Below are positions 16,101-23,320 of a stretch of 46,914 bases of DNA, in pieces. Each line of letters opens with the position of its first letter. The first letter of the stretch is position 1. The DNA is from Shackletoniella antarctica. Its GTDB lineage: Bacteria; Cyanobacteriota; Cyanobacteriia; Phormidesmidales; Phormidesmidaceae. The notes beneath the pieces were generated by a model. It did no database searches and was not told the origin of the DNA. It was given only the letters and a program-made list of their open reading frames with translations. Position numbers and translations under genes: made by a program. The stretch covers positions 1 through 46,914 of the forward strand of contig QBMN01000008.1 in the NCBI GenBank assembly GCA_003241845.1, written 5' to 3'.

Positions 16101-16618
16101 CGGTAGTTGACATCCTTTTCTTCACCGGGGCGGGCGGTGACCACCAGCAGGTTAATCGTGGGCGACGGGTTAGGGGTGGCGGCCACCACCATAGCCTGCT
16201 GGGGGCGGCGCACCATCGTGCAGTCCAGCGCCAGCGGACGCGGCAGGTCAGGGTCTTGCAGCGCTTCCCAGTGCAGGGCTTGAAACTCGGGCGACGCGCT
16301 CTCGATGACAAATTCAACGGTGCTGATTTGGGGGCGCAGGTTGGTGTAGGCCGCATAGGCTTTGCGATCGGCAAACACCTGGTCGAACAGGGTTTTCCCA
16401 TAGGTCGGGATGCTGTCTCTGATCTGATCTGCCGTTACCCTATCCAAAAAGGGTCGCCGCAGCCACCCTTCGAAGTACCATTCCAGCTGTGCTTCCTGCT
16501 GCTCATTAAAGGGATTGGTAATAGTGACGGGGTAGCTGCCGCCACCCTCAAACTGAAGGGTCGCCTGGAACTGGTTGGGGGCAAGCTGTCGCTGTTCGCA
16601 AAGCGTAATGGTCGGCAT
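13130..16618 (-). CDS. CHAT protease - NTPase - TPR protein
   Basis: A 1162-residue multidomain protein. The N-terminal CHAT (caspase-like) domain carries the expected dyad: His223 in HFDAHGG and Cys298 in ILNACQS. A P-loop NTPase module follows (GFVGRD at 451, Walker A GMGGTGKTT at 476-484, likely Walker B LMLDNLES), then a helical region and TPR repeats from about 960 to 1110. This is a sense-and-cut layout: TPRs recognise a ligand, the NTPase switches, and the protease acts. CHAT proteins of this kind are tied to programmed cell death and anti-phage defence, but no substrate gene sits nearby. Three TPR units are almost identical at DNA level, and a low-complexity insert (about residues 309-336) follows the catalytic Cys. 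Confidence 0.85.
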   Translation of the reverse strand: MPTITLCEQRQLAPNQFQATLQFEGGGSYPVTITNPFNEQQEAQLEWYFEGWLRRPFLDRVTADQIRDSIPTYGKTLFDQVFADRKAYAAYTNLRPQISTVEFVIESASPEFQALHWEALQDPDLPRPLALDCTMVRRPQQAMVVAATPNPSPTINLLVVTARPGEEKDVNYRTISRPLIEAIQQARVPINVELLRPGTYRALENHLQAKGAGYYHIVHFDAHGGLATFEQIANEQQESDAILFKDRYGRSDVEPYAGVKAFLFLEGETPGQSDPVEAQELAHLLTNQGIPVCILNACQSAKQVRQNLDVGSQKSEDGGDDLQLQTLNSNIQNPETSLGSRLMTAGMQMVVAMGYSVSVTAATILMEKLYAELFTQKPLAEAIRLGRRELHNRKTRKGWFNMTVELEDWLLPVVYGSSAVRFDLQEMSARDKATYYQAKASRYRFTQPTYGFVGRDLEILKIEKSLLRRNVLLLRGMGGTGKTTLLSYLREWWQTTQFAKDVFYFGYDERAYTLEQIIQNVGQRVYDEFEWSSVQPLSLAAKAEMLAETLRSEPYGLMLDNLESVTGQDLAIQNTLPKAEQTKLKDFLQKLVGGKTRVVLGSRSSEDWLAQVYRDNRYALQGLDPQSRTELAEKILEKHVGSNPRIEQLRQDKDFGRLMTLLAGYPLAMEVVLANLARQSPTEILAALDAADVNLDSGSDDKTQSILKCVEYSHSNLSPQAQKLLLCLAPFKGVFVQLVSSSYIQELQKLEPFQGYDFSQFENAIQDAINWGLLSPHDAGLSGILTIQPIFPYFLKTKLAELDEATRDALETGFKNHYQDLAGQYQQLMNSKDPQERQLGLSFTRLEYDNLYAALQIGLKFFAKGVLSIYGCLDEFLKLNQDKQTKIQLARDVYVAIDKYPEEQRDQEVELSLLALLDGIALGYYQSQNYEAAQKYYQITIQIINKLEDVPDELKGSLQASTYHQMGSVAQAQRHYEQAQQYYQQALDLKIELGDRYAQARTYHQMGSVAQEQRHYEQAQQYYQQALDLNIEFGDRYEQARTYHQIGSVAQAQRHYEQAQQYYQQALDLFIEFGDRYGQASTYYQLGQVAEETGDAENARAYYIEDLRITVEFNDEHGLGISLRNLARFYQTTQNEALLTEAAQILNTTSDELRQAFEQNQP
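13381..13740 (-). repeat. Three tandem 120-bp repeats inside the CHAT gene
   Basis: Blocks 13381-13500, 13501-13620 and 13621-13740 differ at only about ten positions. Each encodes a 40-residue TPR unit containing QRHYEQAQQYYQQALDL. Near-identity at silent sites shows recent duplication or gene conversion, so unit number probably varies between strains. Confidence 0.9.
15611..15706 (-). repeat. Intergenic-type repeat inserted in frame in the CHAT domain
   Basis: Codons ~305-336 encode a stretch rich in S, Q, N and D (SQKSEDGGDDLQLQ, TLNSNIQNPE). The underlying DNA resembles the cyanobacterial spacer repeat of the type CAAAACTC/AACATTC, seen again at 38755-38785. It sits a few residues after Cys298 and keeps the frame. 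Confidence 0.45.
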
Positions 16619-16821
16619 ACTTGCTGGCAGGATGACGTTGGCTTAAACATAACCTTAGTTACCTGGGGTCAACCACCCGGTCAGAGAAAAACGCAGACAC
16701 CGCGCCCTTAATTTTGAGCGATCAGCTCCACTCATAGGATGCATAGCGCTGAGGCGCGGCTTTGCCTACGCGCAGCAATGCACCCATTCATTAGCGCAGT
16801 AGCCCTACGTCTGCTGGTGGA
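16619..16821. other. Spacer upstream of the CHAT gene
   Basis: 203 bp without a gene. It should hold the CHAT promoter, but I see no convincing -35/-10 pair on the minus strand. A GC-rich imperfect palindrome around 16735-16790 (ATGCATAGCGC...GCGCAGCAATGCA) is a likely dispersed repeat. Confidence 0.4.
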
Positions 16822-17520
16822 CTACCCGCTGACATGAATTCGGGGTCGCCTTAGCGGGTCGGGTTCGGCCTTGCGCAGCACTTCGCGGGTGACCAGGGGC
16901 ACATCGCCTTCGCCAAAGAGCACAAAGCGCAGCAGATACTTCATGGGGTTGCCCTCCACCCACTCAAAGTAAACGTGGGGCACTGAACCATAAACGAACG
17001 TCACTGAATTAAGGCTGGTGGGCAGTGCCCACCCTACAGCAGATCAAGGCTTCTGACGATCTGCGAGGGTTAATTTCAGCTTATGTCAGTGCCATTCGAC
17101 CATAAACGACTGGGTCAGCTCATCTAGCTCTACCCCGGTGACCCGCAGCTCTGTGGAGCGAAATACCCGCGACACCATTGAGGTGAGGACAATGGCAGAG
17201 ATAAAAAACGCGGCAATGCGGATGCCATCGGGGCGCTCAACGATGTTGGCAATGGTGGTGTAGAAAAACACCAGGGCAATCAGCCCAAAGGCGATCGCCC
17301 CCCGCCTTGACCCGCGCCGATGGGCCGAGAGGGTCACCGCCACCGCCGCCGAGCTCATCAACACCAATACGCCTGTGGCGTAGGCCCCGCCCTGGGCCTC
17401 GACGCTGGCGTCAAAAATTGGGGTGACGGTGAAGGCGATCGCCGTAAACACCAGCACCAGAGGCCGCACCACACCGGCCCACTCGAGGCCATGCCGTAGC
17501 GGGGCAGGTAGCGGGGCACC
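16822..17520 (-). pseudogene. Remnant of an APC-family amino-acid permease gene
   Basis: Two minus-strand pieces belong together. The 5' piece (17086-17472 plus a frameshifted RYLPRYGMA up to ~17515) has four hydrophobic segments, including [16 protein letters not shown] and [19 protein letters not shown], and ends [10 protein letters not shown]. The 3' piece (16822-17004) encodes PHVYFEWVEGNP, LLRFVLFGEGDVP and VTREVLRKAEPDP, matching the C-terminus of cyanobacterial permeases as I remember them. The N-terminal membrane half is missing, about 80 residues are missing between the pieces, and a ~100-bp mobile element separates them. The gene is non-functional. Confidence 0.8.
16998..17098 (+). 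mobile_element. MITE-like element, copy 1
   Basis: A ~100-bp non-coding element. Positions 17000-17097 equal 34153-34250 with one mismatch in 98. The ends are imperfect terminal inverted repeats: GTCACTGAATTAAGGCTG against the complement of CAGCTTATGTCAGTGCCATT. Two inner palindromes are present (GGTGGGCAGTGCCCACC and GCAGATC...GATCTGC). It is flanked by an 11-bp direct repeat ACCATAAACGA (16987-16997 and 17099-17109), the signature of target duplication, and interrupts the permease remnant. Confidence 0.8.
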
Positions 17521-17882
17521 AATTCATTAGACCTTATCGGGAATAGCAGGAGAAATGGCTGACCCCAAATCTCCCCATAGGTTTTTGGAATTAAGCGGCC
17601 TCTAGGCGCTGAGCGGGTCTCGATTGGCAGTGGGTTAAGCGGAAATTAAGGACGCAGGCTCTGCGCCCCTACCTGGTGGTATTTTCTTGCCTGGAGACCT
17701 CCTCAATTCCGATCAGGTTTAATGTCCACAATGACGCCGTCAAGGGCCATGGCTACCCTTTTCAACGGTGGGGTGATGTTATCCTGGCAGAGTTTTTGCC
17801 GAGGGCCATCTTCCGAGAGGGGAGTGTATTCGTACCTGGCTGCGAGTCAAGGGGTGGTGTCCGGCGGAAAATTAGGTTAGCG
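17521..17882. other. 362-bp spacer with a dispersed repeat
   Basis: No gene recognised. Positions 17648-17703 form a repeat found inverted at 35938-35993. The remaining sequence downstream of it resembles degraded coding DNA but gives no family. Confidence 0.4.
17648..17703 (+). repeat. 56-bp dispersed repeat, copy A
   Basis: It begins AAGGACGCAGGCTCTGCGCC and ends GGAGACCTCCT, and matches the reverse complement of 35938-35993 at 53 of 56 positions. It contains a GGCGCAGAGCC-type palindrome and codes for nothing. Confidence 0.8.
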
Positions 17883-18770
17883 CTAGCCATACCGTTGCAT
17901 CGCCAGTCGAGCCGCCCCGGCGATGCCCGCCTGGTTGCCCAGCTCTGCCACCACCACTCGCATGCCCTCGCGGGAGCTGGGCAGCACGCGGGTTTCTAGC
18001 TCCGCCAGGGTTGTGGGCAAAAACAGATCTGCCGCTGCGCTAATGCCGCCGCCGACAATGACCGCCTCGGGGGTGAGCACATAGACCAGGCTGGCGATGC
18101 CCGCCCCTAGCCAGCGACCGTAGGTTTGCCAGAAGGCGATCGCCTCTCCATTCCCCGCCTGGGCTTGGTCAAACAGCGCCGCCGGGGTTAGCCCCGTCTC
18201 TCGCAAAATTGCCTGTACCGAGCAGTGCTGCTCCAGCGACCCCTGGTTGCCGCTGTTGCAGGGTGGTCCCTCGGGGTTGAGGGTGATTAGGCCCAGCTCT
18301 CCGGCGGTGCCGTGGCGGCCGACAAACAGCCTGCCGTCGAGCACGATCGCGCCCCCCACCCCCGTTCCCAGGGTGAGCACAATTAAATCTTTGTAGGCCC
18401 GCCCGGCCCCGAGCCAGGCCTCGCCCAGACCAGCGCAGTTGGCGTCGTTGGCCACGGTGACGGGGCGACCCGTCTTCGCTTCGAGCGCGTCGGCTATGGG
18501 CACGTCATGCCAGCCGGCCAGGTTGATGGCGACGCGGGCCATGCGGCCCCCAGCATCGGCGGGGCCGGGGGGGCCCCCACCGGTTTCGCGGTCGGGGTCA
18601 AGATCGGCGATCGCCGCTGCCATCGCCTCGATCACCGCCGCTGGGGTCGAGGGCTGAGGCGTGGGTACGGTCAGATCGGCCAGGCACTGGCCCGCCTGGG
18701 TAAAGCGCCCCAGCTTGATGGCTGACCCGCCCAAATCGACGCCGATCACCTGTCGTTCTGCCATCGCCAT
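17883..18770 (-). CDS. ROK-family sugar kinase, probable glucokinase
   Basis: Phosphorylates a hexose, probably glucose, with ATP. The phosphate-binding motif DLGGSAIKLG lies near the N-terminus, NDANC contains the catalytic Asp, and TLGTGVGGA is the second phosphate loop. The usual ROK zinc loop is degenerate: CxCGxxGC appears as CNSGNQGS, and the preceding GEIGH reads GELGL. Zinc should therefore not be bound as in E. coli-type enzymes; I recall the same variant in other cyanobacterial ROK kinases. The loop before PGPAD (ETGGGPPGPAD) looks shorter than usual. ATG 18770 (MAMAERQVIGVD) fits the family better than the upstream 18794. It is divergent from the aminotransferase gene. Confidence 0.85.
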   Translation of the reverse strand: MAMAERQVIGVDLGGSAIKLGRFTQAGQCLADLTVPTPQPSTPAAVIEAMAAAIADLDPDRETGGGPPGPADAGGRMARVAINLAGWHDVPIADALEAKTGRPVTVANDANCAGLGEAWLGAGRAYKDLIVLTLGTGVGGAIVLDGRLFVGRHGTAGELGLITLNPEGPPCNSGNQGSLEQHCSVQAILRETGLTPAALFDQAQAGNGEAIAFWQTYGRWLGAGIASLVYVLTPEAVIVGGGISAAADLFLPTTLAELETRVLPSSREGMRVVVAELGNQAGIAGAARLAMQRYG

Positions 18771-18860
18771 CGTTGACCCCAACCTTTCAAACAATAGGCC
18801 AGCGCCATTGTCTCAGATTGAGTGCGACAGAGGGCAACGTAACCGGCGGGCTGAAGGCTT

Positions 18861-18866
18861 TATAAT
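18861..18866 (+). promoter_or_regulatory. -10 box TATAAT for the aminotransferase gene
   Basis: A perfect -10 hexamer 70 bp before the favoured start 18937, inside the divergent spacer. The -35 region is weak. If it is used, translation cannot start at 18865/18868, which supports the downstream ATG. Confidence 0.45.
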
Positions 18867-18936
18867 GATGCTTTCGCCACCAGACCTTTCCATCCACCCT
18901 GTTTTCTCAGAAGCAGCCAGCCTCTCACCCAACACC

Positions 18937-20112
18937 ATGCAGATTGCCGAGCGCATGAGGCCTCTCCAGGCCAACGTATTTGCCGATATGGATCGGGCCA
19001 AGGCCCAGGCCCGCGCGGCAGGCAAACCGATTGTCGATCTGTCCCTCGGGTCGTCAGACTTGCCGACGCCGCCCCACGTGCTTGATGCGATCGCCGCCGC
19101 CCTCGGCGACCCCGCCACCCACGGCTACTGTCTGTTTTCGGGCACGCAAGCGTTTCGCGAGGCCGCCGCCCGCTGGTACACCGACAAATTTGGCGGCGCG
19201 GTCAACCCCGAAACCGAGGTGCTGCTGCTGATCGGCTCCCAGGAGGGCACTGCCCACCTGCCCCTGGCGATTCTCAACCCCGGCGACTTTGCCCTGCTGA
19301 TGGACCCCGGCTATCCCTCCCACGCCGGAGGGGTGTACCTGGCCAATGGGCAGATTTACCCCATGCCCCTGCACGCCAAAGACGGGTTCTTGCCCCGGTT
19401 TGAAGACATTCCTGCGGCGGTGCTAGAGCAGTCGCGGCTGATGGTGCTGAGCTACCCCCACAACCCCACTACGGCCACGGCATCTCTAGAATTTTGGCAG
19501 GAGGCGGTGGCCTTTTGCCAACGGCACGACCTGGTGCTGGCCCACGACTTTCCCTACGTCGATCTGACGTTTACGGGCCAGCCTGCGATCTCGGCCCTCC
19601 AGGCCGACCCTGAGAAAACCTGCACGGTGGAATTTTTCACCATGTCGAAGTCGTACAACATGGGGGGCTTTCGGGTGGGCTATGCGATCGGCAACGCCGA
19701 GATCATTGCCGCCCTGCGCCAGGTCAAGGCCAATGTCGATTTCAACCAGTATCCAGGCATTCAGCGGGGGGCGATCGCCGCTCTTACCGGCCCCCAAGAC
19801 ACCGTCCACCACATGGTGAATACCTTTCGCCAGCGACGCGATGTGGCGGTAGAGGCGCTGCATCGCATCGGCTGGGCGGTGCCGGTGCCCGAGGCCACTA
19901 TGTATATCTGGGCCAAACTGCCCGACCCTTGGGCCAATCGTTCTAAAGAATTTTGCCTGGGTCTGGTGGCGCAAACCGGGGTGGCCCTTGCCCCTGGCAT
20001 TGGCTTTGGCAAAGCGGGGGAGGGCTACGTGCGCATGGCTCTGGTACACCCCCCTGAGGTGATTGAGCAGGCGATCAGCCGCATCGCTAAGTTTTTGCCC
20101 AGCGCTGGCTGA
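18937..20112 (+). CDS. PLP-dependent class I aminotransferase (DapL/AspC-like)
   Basis: A fold-type I transaminase of about 391 residues. Visible landmarks are DLSLGSSDLPTP at the N-terminus, a substrate-loop segment THGYCLF, SYPHNPTTA with the cofactor-binding Asn, the PLP-binding lysine in TMSKSYNMGGFRVGY, and the C-terminal carboxylate-binding Arg in YVRMALV. The family includes LL-diaminopimelate and aspartate-type aminotransferases; the amino donor and acceptor cannot be decided. MQIAERMRPLQANVF at 18937 is the usual family start. Upstream ATGs at 18865/18868 lie on or next to a TATAAT box and add non-conserved residues. Confidence 0.85.
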   Translation: MQIAERMRPLQANVFADMDRAKAQARAAGKPIVDLSLGSSDLPTPPHVLDAIAAALGDPATHGYCLFSGTQAFREAAARWYTDKFGGAVNPETEVLLLIGSQEGTAHLPLAILNPGDFALLMDPGYPSHAGGVYLANGQIYPMPLHAKDGFLPRFEDIPAAVLEQSRLMVLSYPHNPTTATASLEFWQEAVAFCQRHDLVLAHDFPYVDLTFTGQPAISALQADPEKTCTVEFFTMSKSYNMGGFRVGYAIGNAEIIAALRQVKANVDFNQYPGIQRGAIAALTGPQDTVHHMVNTFRQRRDVAVEALHRIGWAVPVPEATMYIWAKLPDPWANRSKEFCLGLVAQTGVALAPGIGFGKAGEGYVRMALVHPPEVIEQAISRIAKFLPSAG

Positions 20113-20679
20113 GGTCGCGCTAGCGGAGCTAGAGTAATTGCTCTTCCTGAGCGCAAAAAGGCGCGCAAAAAGGCATTAGCAAAGCACCGATTAAGATGAG
20201 GTAATCGAGTTAAGAATTCCATGACCTACCCGGATTTCATCGAGTACCGGGTTACGCCATTAATTAGTATCCGGGGTGCAGCTGATTGAGTTATCAGGAC
20301 TGCTGACATTCCCAGTGACGCCAGTCCTTTGATCAGGATCTAAGGCAATGGTGGCATCTGGATCCATCTAGCCAGGGCCTCGTGACGACAACGATCAGGA
20401 ACGTAATGTAATAGTAATTACATGGGAGGCCAGAGGTTTTCCAGAAGAAATTGCCGAAAACGTCAATCTTTACAGTTCTAGGTGCGATCGCCGCCCCAGC
20501 AAAATAGGTATATAAGTAGCTTTAGACCTCTGCGCGTAAATACGGAGTCTAGCAAGCTGCCCACATGCCGCCCTAACCTAGCGATCCTGTTTGGGGCGGC
20601 AACTCGTCTCCTCGGCCAAACTTCACGGGGCAAATTTGCCGCTATCCTGGTTAGTACTAAAGGTTTAGACGCGCAACCT
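20113..20679. other. 567-bp spacer upstream of uvrC
   Basis: No gene is supported. The frame upstream of uvrC stays open back to 20482 but encodes unconserved sequence. A TGTA-N8-TACA palindrome lies at 20407-20422. The segment 20160-20400 may be decayed coding sequence, but I could not identify it. Confidence 0.5.
20407..20422. promoter_or_regulatory. NtcA-type palindrome TGTA-N8-TACA
   Basis: A perfect consensus match (TGTA, eight bases, TACA) 258 bp before the uvrC start and 295 bp after the aminotransferase gene. No correctly spaced -10 box was found, so function is uncertain. Confidence 0.3.
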
Positions 20680-22599
20680 GTGAGTTCTTCGGTTCAACCC
20701 ACCACCCTAGTTAACGACCCCGATCGCCTAGAGGCGCGGCTCAAAGAGATCCCCAAAGAGCCGGGGGTCTACTTTATGAAAGACAGCCACGACCAAACCC
20801 TCTACATCGGCAAGTCAAAATGTCTGCGAGCGCGGGTGAGGTCGTACTTCCGCGACTTCCACGGCCACATGCCGCGCATTGCCATGATGGTGATGCAGGT
20901 TGTCGAGATCGAGATCATCGTCACCGACACCGAGGCTGAGGCCCTGGCCCTAGAGGCCAACCTGATCAAACAAAATCAGCCCCACTTCAACGTGCTGCTG
21001 AAGGATGACAAGAAGTATCCCTACCTCTGTGTCACCTGGTCGGAAGACTACCCGCGCATTTTCATCACCCGCAAGCGGCGCAAGAGCCTCAAAGACCGCT
21101 ACTACGGCCCCTACGTGGATGTGGGCCTGCTGCGCAGCACCCTGCACCTGGTGAAGCGAATTTTTCCGCTGCGGCAGCGGCCCCAGCCCGTCCACCGCGA
21201 TCGCCCCTGCCTCAACTACGACATTGGCCGCTGCCCCGGCGTCTGCCAGCAGCTGATCACCCCGGAGGATTACCACAAGACCCTCCAGCGGGTGGTAATG
21301 GTGTTCCAGGGCCGCACCACCGAACTGGTAGATATTCTCACCGCCCAGATGGAGCGGGCGGCAGAAGACCTCAAGTTTGAGCTGGCGGCGCGCCTGCGCG
21401 ATCAGATTCGCGGGCTAGATCGACTGTGCGCCGACCAAAAGGTGGCCCTGCCCGACGACACGGTGTCGCGGGATGCGATCGCCCTCGCCGCCGACGAAAA
21501 ACACGCCTGCGTCCAAATCTTTCAGGTGCGGGCCGGGAGGCTGGTGGGCCGCCTGGGCTTTACCGCCGATGCCGAGTCGGGCACCCCCGGCGACATTCTC
21601 CAACGGGTGCTCGAAGACCACTACCAAACCGTAGATGCGGTCGAGATTCCGGCGGTGATATTGGCCCAGCACGAGCTGCCAGAATCAGACATACTTGCCC
21701 AGTACCTCACCCAGCGCCGGGGCCGCAAGGTCTCGGTCGAGGTGCCCCAGCGCCAGACCAAGGCCGACCTGATCGAGATGGTGGAGCGCAACGCCCAGTA
21801 CGAGCTGGCCCGCACCCAGGCCGCCGCCGATCGCAACATTCAGGCTCTGCAAGACCTGGCCGTGGCCCTCGACCTGCCCGACCTGCCTAAGCGCATCGAG
21901 GGCTATGATATCTCGCACATTCAAGGCTCCGACGCCGTCGCCTCCCAGGTGGTGTTTGTCGACGGCATGGCCGCCAAGCAGCACTACCGCCACTACAAAA
22001 TTAAAAATCCCGACGTGAAGCCGGGCCACTCCGACGACTTTGCCAGCATGGCCGAAGTCATTCGCCGCCGCTTTCGCCGCTACGCTACCGACCCCACCAA
22101 GCAGCGCCTCGGCAACCCCGACTGGCCTGACCTGGTGATGATCGACGGCGGCAAGGGCCAGCTCTCGGCGGTGGTCGCAGTGCTCAAAGAACTCAACCTG
22201 CTGCAAGAGATCAACGTGGTCAGTTTGGCCAAAAAGCGCGAGGAGATCTTTCTCCCCGGCGAATCGAACCCGCTGCCCACGGAGGCTGACCAGCCTGGCG
22301 TGCAGCTGCTGCGCCGCCTGCGCGACGAGGCCCACCGCTTCGCCATCAGCTTTCACCGCAAAAAGCGGACGGACAGAATGCGGCGATCGCGCCTCTCCGA
22401 AATCCCCGGCCTCGGCCAGCACCGCCAGAAAGAACTCCTCGCCGCCTTTCGCTCCATCGACTACATCCGCGAGGCCAGCCCCGAGCAGCTCGCCACCGTC
22501 CCCGGCATTGGCCCCCAGCTGGCCCAGCAGATCTACGAGTACTTCCACCCCCAGGCAGAGGAGGTGGGTGAGTGGGTGAGTGGAGGGGTAGGTGAGTAG
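20680..22599 (+). CDS. uvrC: UvrABC excision nuclease subunit C
   Basis: Makes both incisions around a DNA lesion after UvrA/UvrB loading. The 639-residue form from GTG 20680 has the N-terminal GIY-YIG nuclease (PGVYFMKD, then [17 protein letters not shown]), the UVR/UvrB-binding helix ([15 protein letters not shown]), an RNase H-like second nuclease ([16 protein letters not shown], then [13 protein letters not shown]) and a C-terminal helix-hairpin-helix ([25 protein letters not shown]). Length matches the family; the open frame to 20482 would add 66 unconserved residues. The last residues [12 protein letters not shown] come from a GTGGGTGAGTGG repeat, so the tail is probably repeat-derived. 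Confidence 0.95.
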   Translation: MSSSVQPTTLVNDPDRLEARLKEIPKEPGVYFMKDSHDQTLYIGKSKCLRARVRSYFRDFHGHMPRIAMMVMQVVEIEIIVTDTEAEALALEANLIKQNQPHFNVLLKDDKKYPYLCVTWSEDYPRIFITRKRRKSLKDRYYGPYVDVGLLRSTLHLVKRIFPLRQRPQPVHRDRPCLNYDIGRCPGVCQQLITPEDYHKTLQRVVMVFQGRTTELVDILTAQMERAAEDLKFELAARLRDQIRGLDRLCADQKVALPDDTVSRDAIALAADEKHACVQIFQVRAGRLVGRLGFTADAESGTPGDILQRVLEDHYQTVDAVEIPAVILAQHELPESDILAQYLTQRRGRKVSVEVPQRQTKADLIEMVERNAQYELARTQAAADRNIQALQDLAVALDLPDLPKRIEGYDISHIQGSDAVASQVVFVDGMAAKQHYRHYKIKNPDVKPGHSDDFASMAEVIRRRFRRYATDPTKQRLGNPDWPDLVMIDGGKGQLSAVVAVLKELNLLQEINVVSLAKKREEIFLPGESNPLPTEADQPGVQLLRRLRDEAHRFAISFHRKKRTDRMRRSRLSEIPGLGQHRQKELLAAFRSIDYIREASPEQLATVPGIGPQLAQQIYEYFHPQAEEVGEWVSGGVGE

Positions 22600-22747
22600 A
22601 CGGGTCGGTGCCCACCCTACCCATAGGTGGTTGCCCAGATTGTTTGGGCTTGAGGTCTGTAGCTTATTTGAATGGTGCATTGCTGTGTTAGTGCACCCTA
22701 CAGAACTGCTTACACTAAGGACAGTCCTCTAGATCGATACTCCCCTT

Positions 22748-23221
22748 ATGACCGTTGATGCCAACCTGCTAGAGCTGCTGTTTAGCGGTGCCAACTTCTT
22801 CGTGCTGCCCTTTTGGACGCTGATGGTGCTGGTGCCCAACACCAAACTCACCCGCAGCGTCATGGGGTCGCTGCTGCCCTTCGCCGCGCTGGCTGGGCTA
22901 TACCTGTTTCTCTTCGTCACCAGCTTTAGCAACGTCGAAGGCATCGAAGCCCTCTCTGACCCCAACCTCAGCCTGGGCGATTTGGCCGTTGTCTTCGCCC
23001 AGCCCCACGTCACTGCCACTGGCTGGGTACACTTTCTTGCCTTCGACCTGTTCGTGGGCCGCTGGATCTACTGGCAGGGGCAAGAAAGCGGCGTCTTTAC
23101 CCGCCATTCCCTTGCCCTGTGCCTGTTTGCTGGCCCTCTCGGGCTGCTGTCGCATCTGTTCACCGACGCAGTATGGCAGCGATTTTCTAGTAAGGCGGTT
23201 GAGGGAGAGGTAGGCGGGTAG
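22748..23221 (+). CDS. ABA4-like (DUF4281) membrane protein
   Basis: A 157-residue integral membrane protein with about four hydrophobic segments: FVLPFWTLMVLVP, LLPFAALAGLYLFLF, WVHFLAFDLFVGRWIY and LCLFAGPLGLLSHLF. The motif HFLAFDLFVGRWIYWQ is typical of ABA DEFICIENT 4-like proteins, which in plants are needed for neoxanthin formation. The cyanobacterial role is unknown; a thylakoid or carotenoid role is inference. The C-terminal VEGEVGG again derives from a GGGTAGGTGGG repeat. Confidence 0.85.
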   Translation: MTVDANLLELLFSGANFFVLPFWTLMVLVPNTKLTRSVMGSLLPFAALAGLYLFLFVTSFSNVEGIEALSDPNLSLGDLAVVFAQPHVTATGWVHFLAFDLFVGRWIYWQGQESGVFTRHSLALCLFAGPLGLLSHLFTDAVWQRFSSKAVEGEVGG

Positions 23222-23320
23222 GTGGGTCACTCCCTCACATCATCCACTCACCGCCAAACTCCCCCTTGTCCCCAAAGGGTGATACAACTATGCCAATGTT
23301 GGCCCGTTAGATAGAACGTG

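Noticed and set aside
15950-16711. 253-residue plus-strand ORF
   Set aside because: It lies antisense to the CHAT domain, whose motifs are clear; this is a shadow of a GC-rich gene.
17676-17999. 107-residue plus-strand ORF
   Set aside because: It overlaps the 3' end of the ROK kinase gene antisense and resembles nothing; the spacer there carries a dispersed repeat.
20482-20679. N-terminal extension of UvrC
   Set aside because: 66 unconserved residues precede the normal family start at GTG 20680, and the total length would exceed the family.
21685-22680. 331-residue minus-strand ORF
   Set aside because: Antisense to uvrC, typical of high third-position GC.
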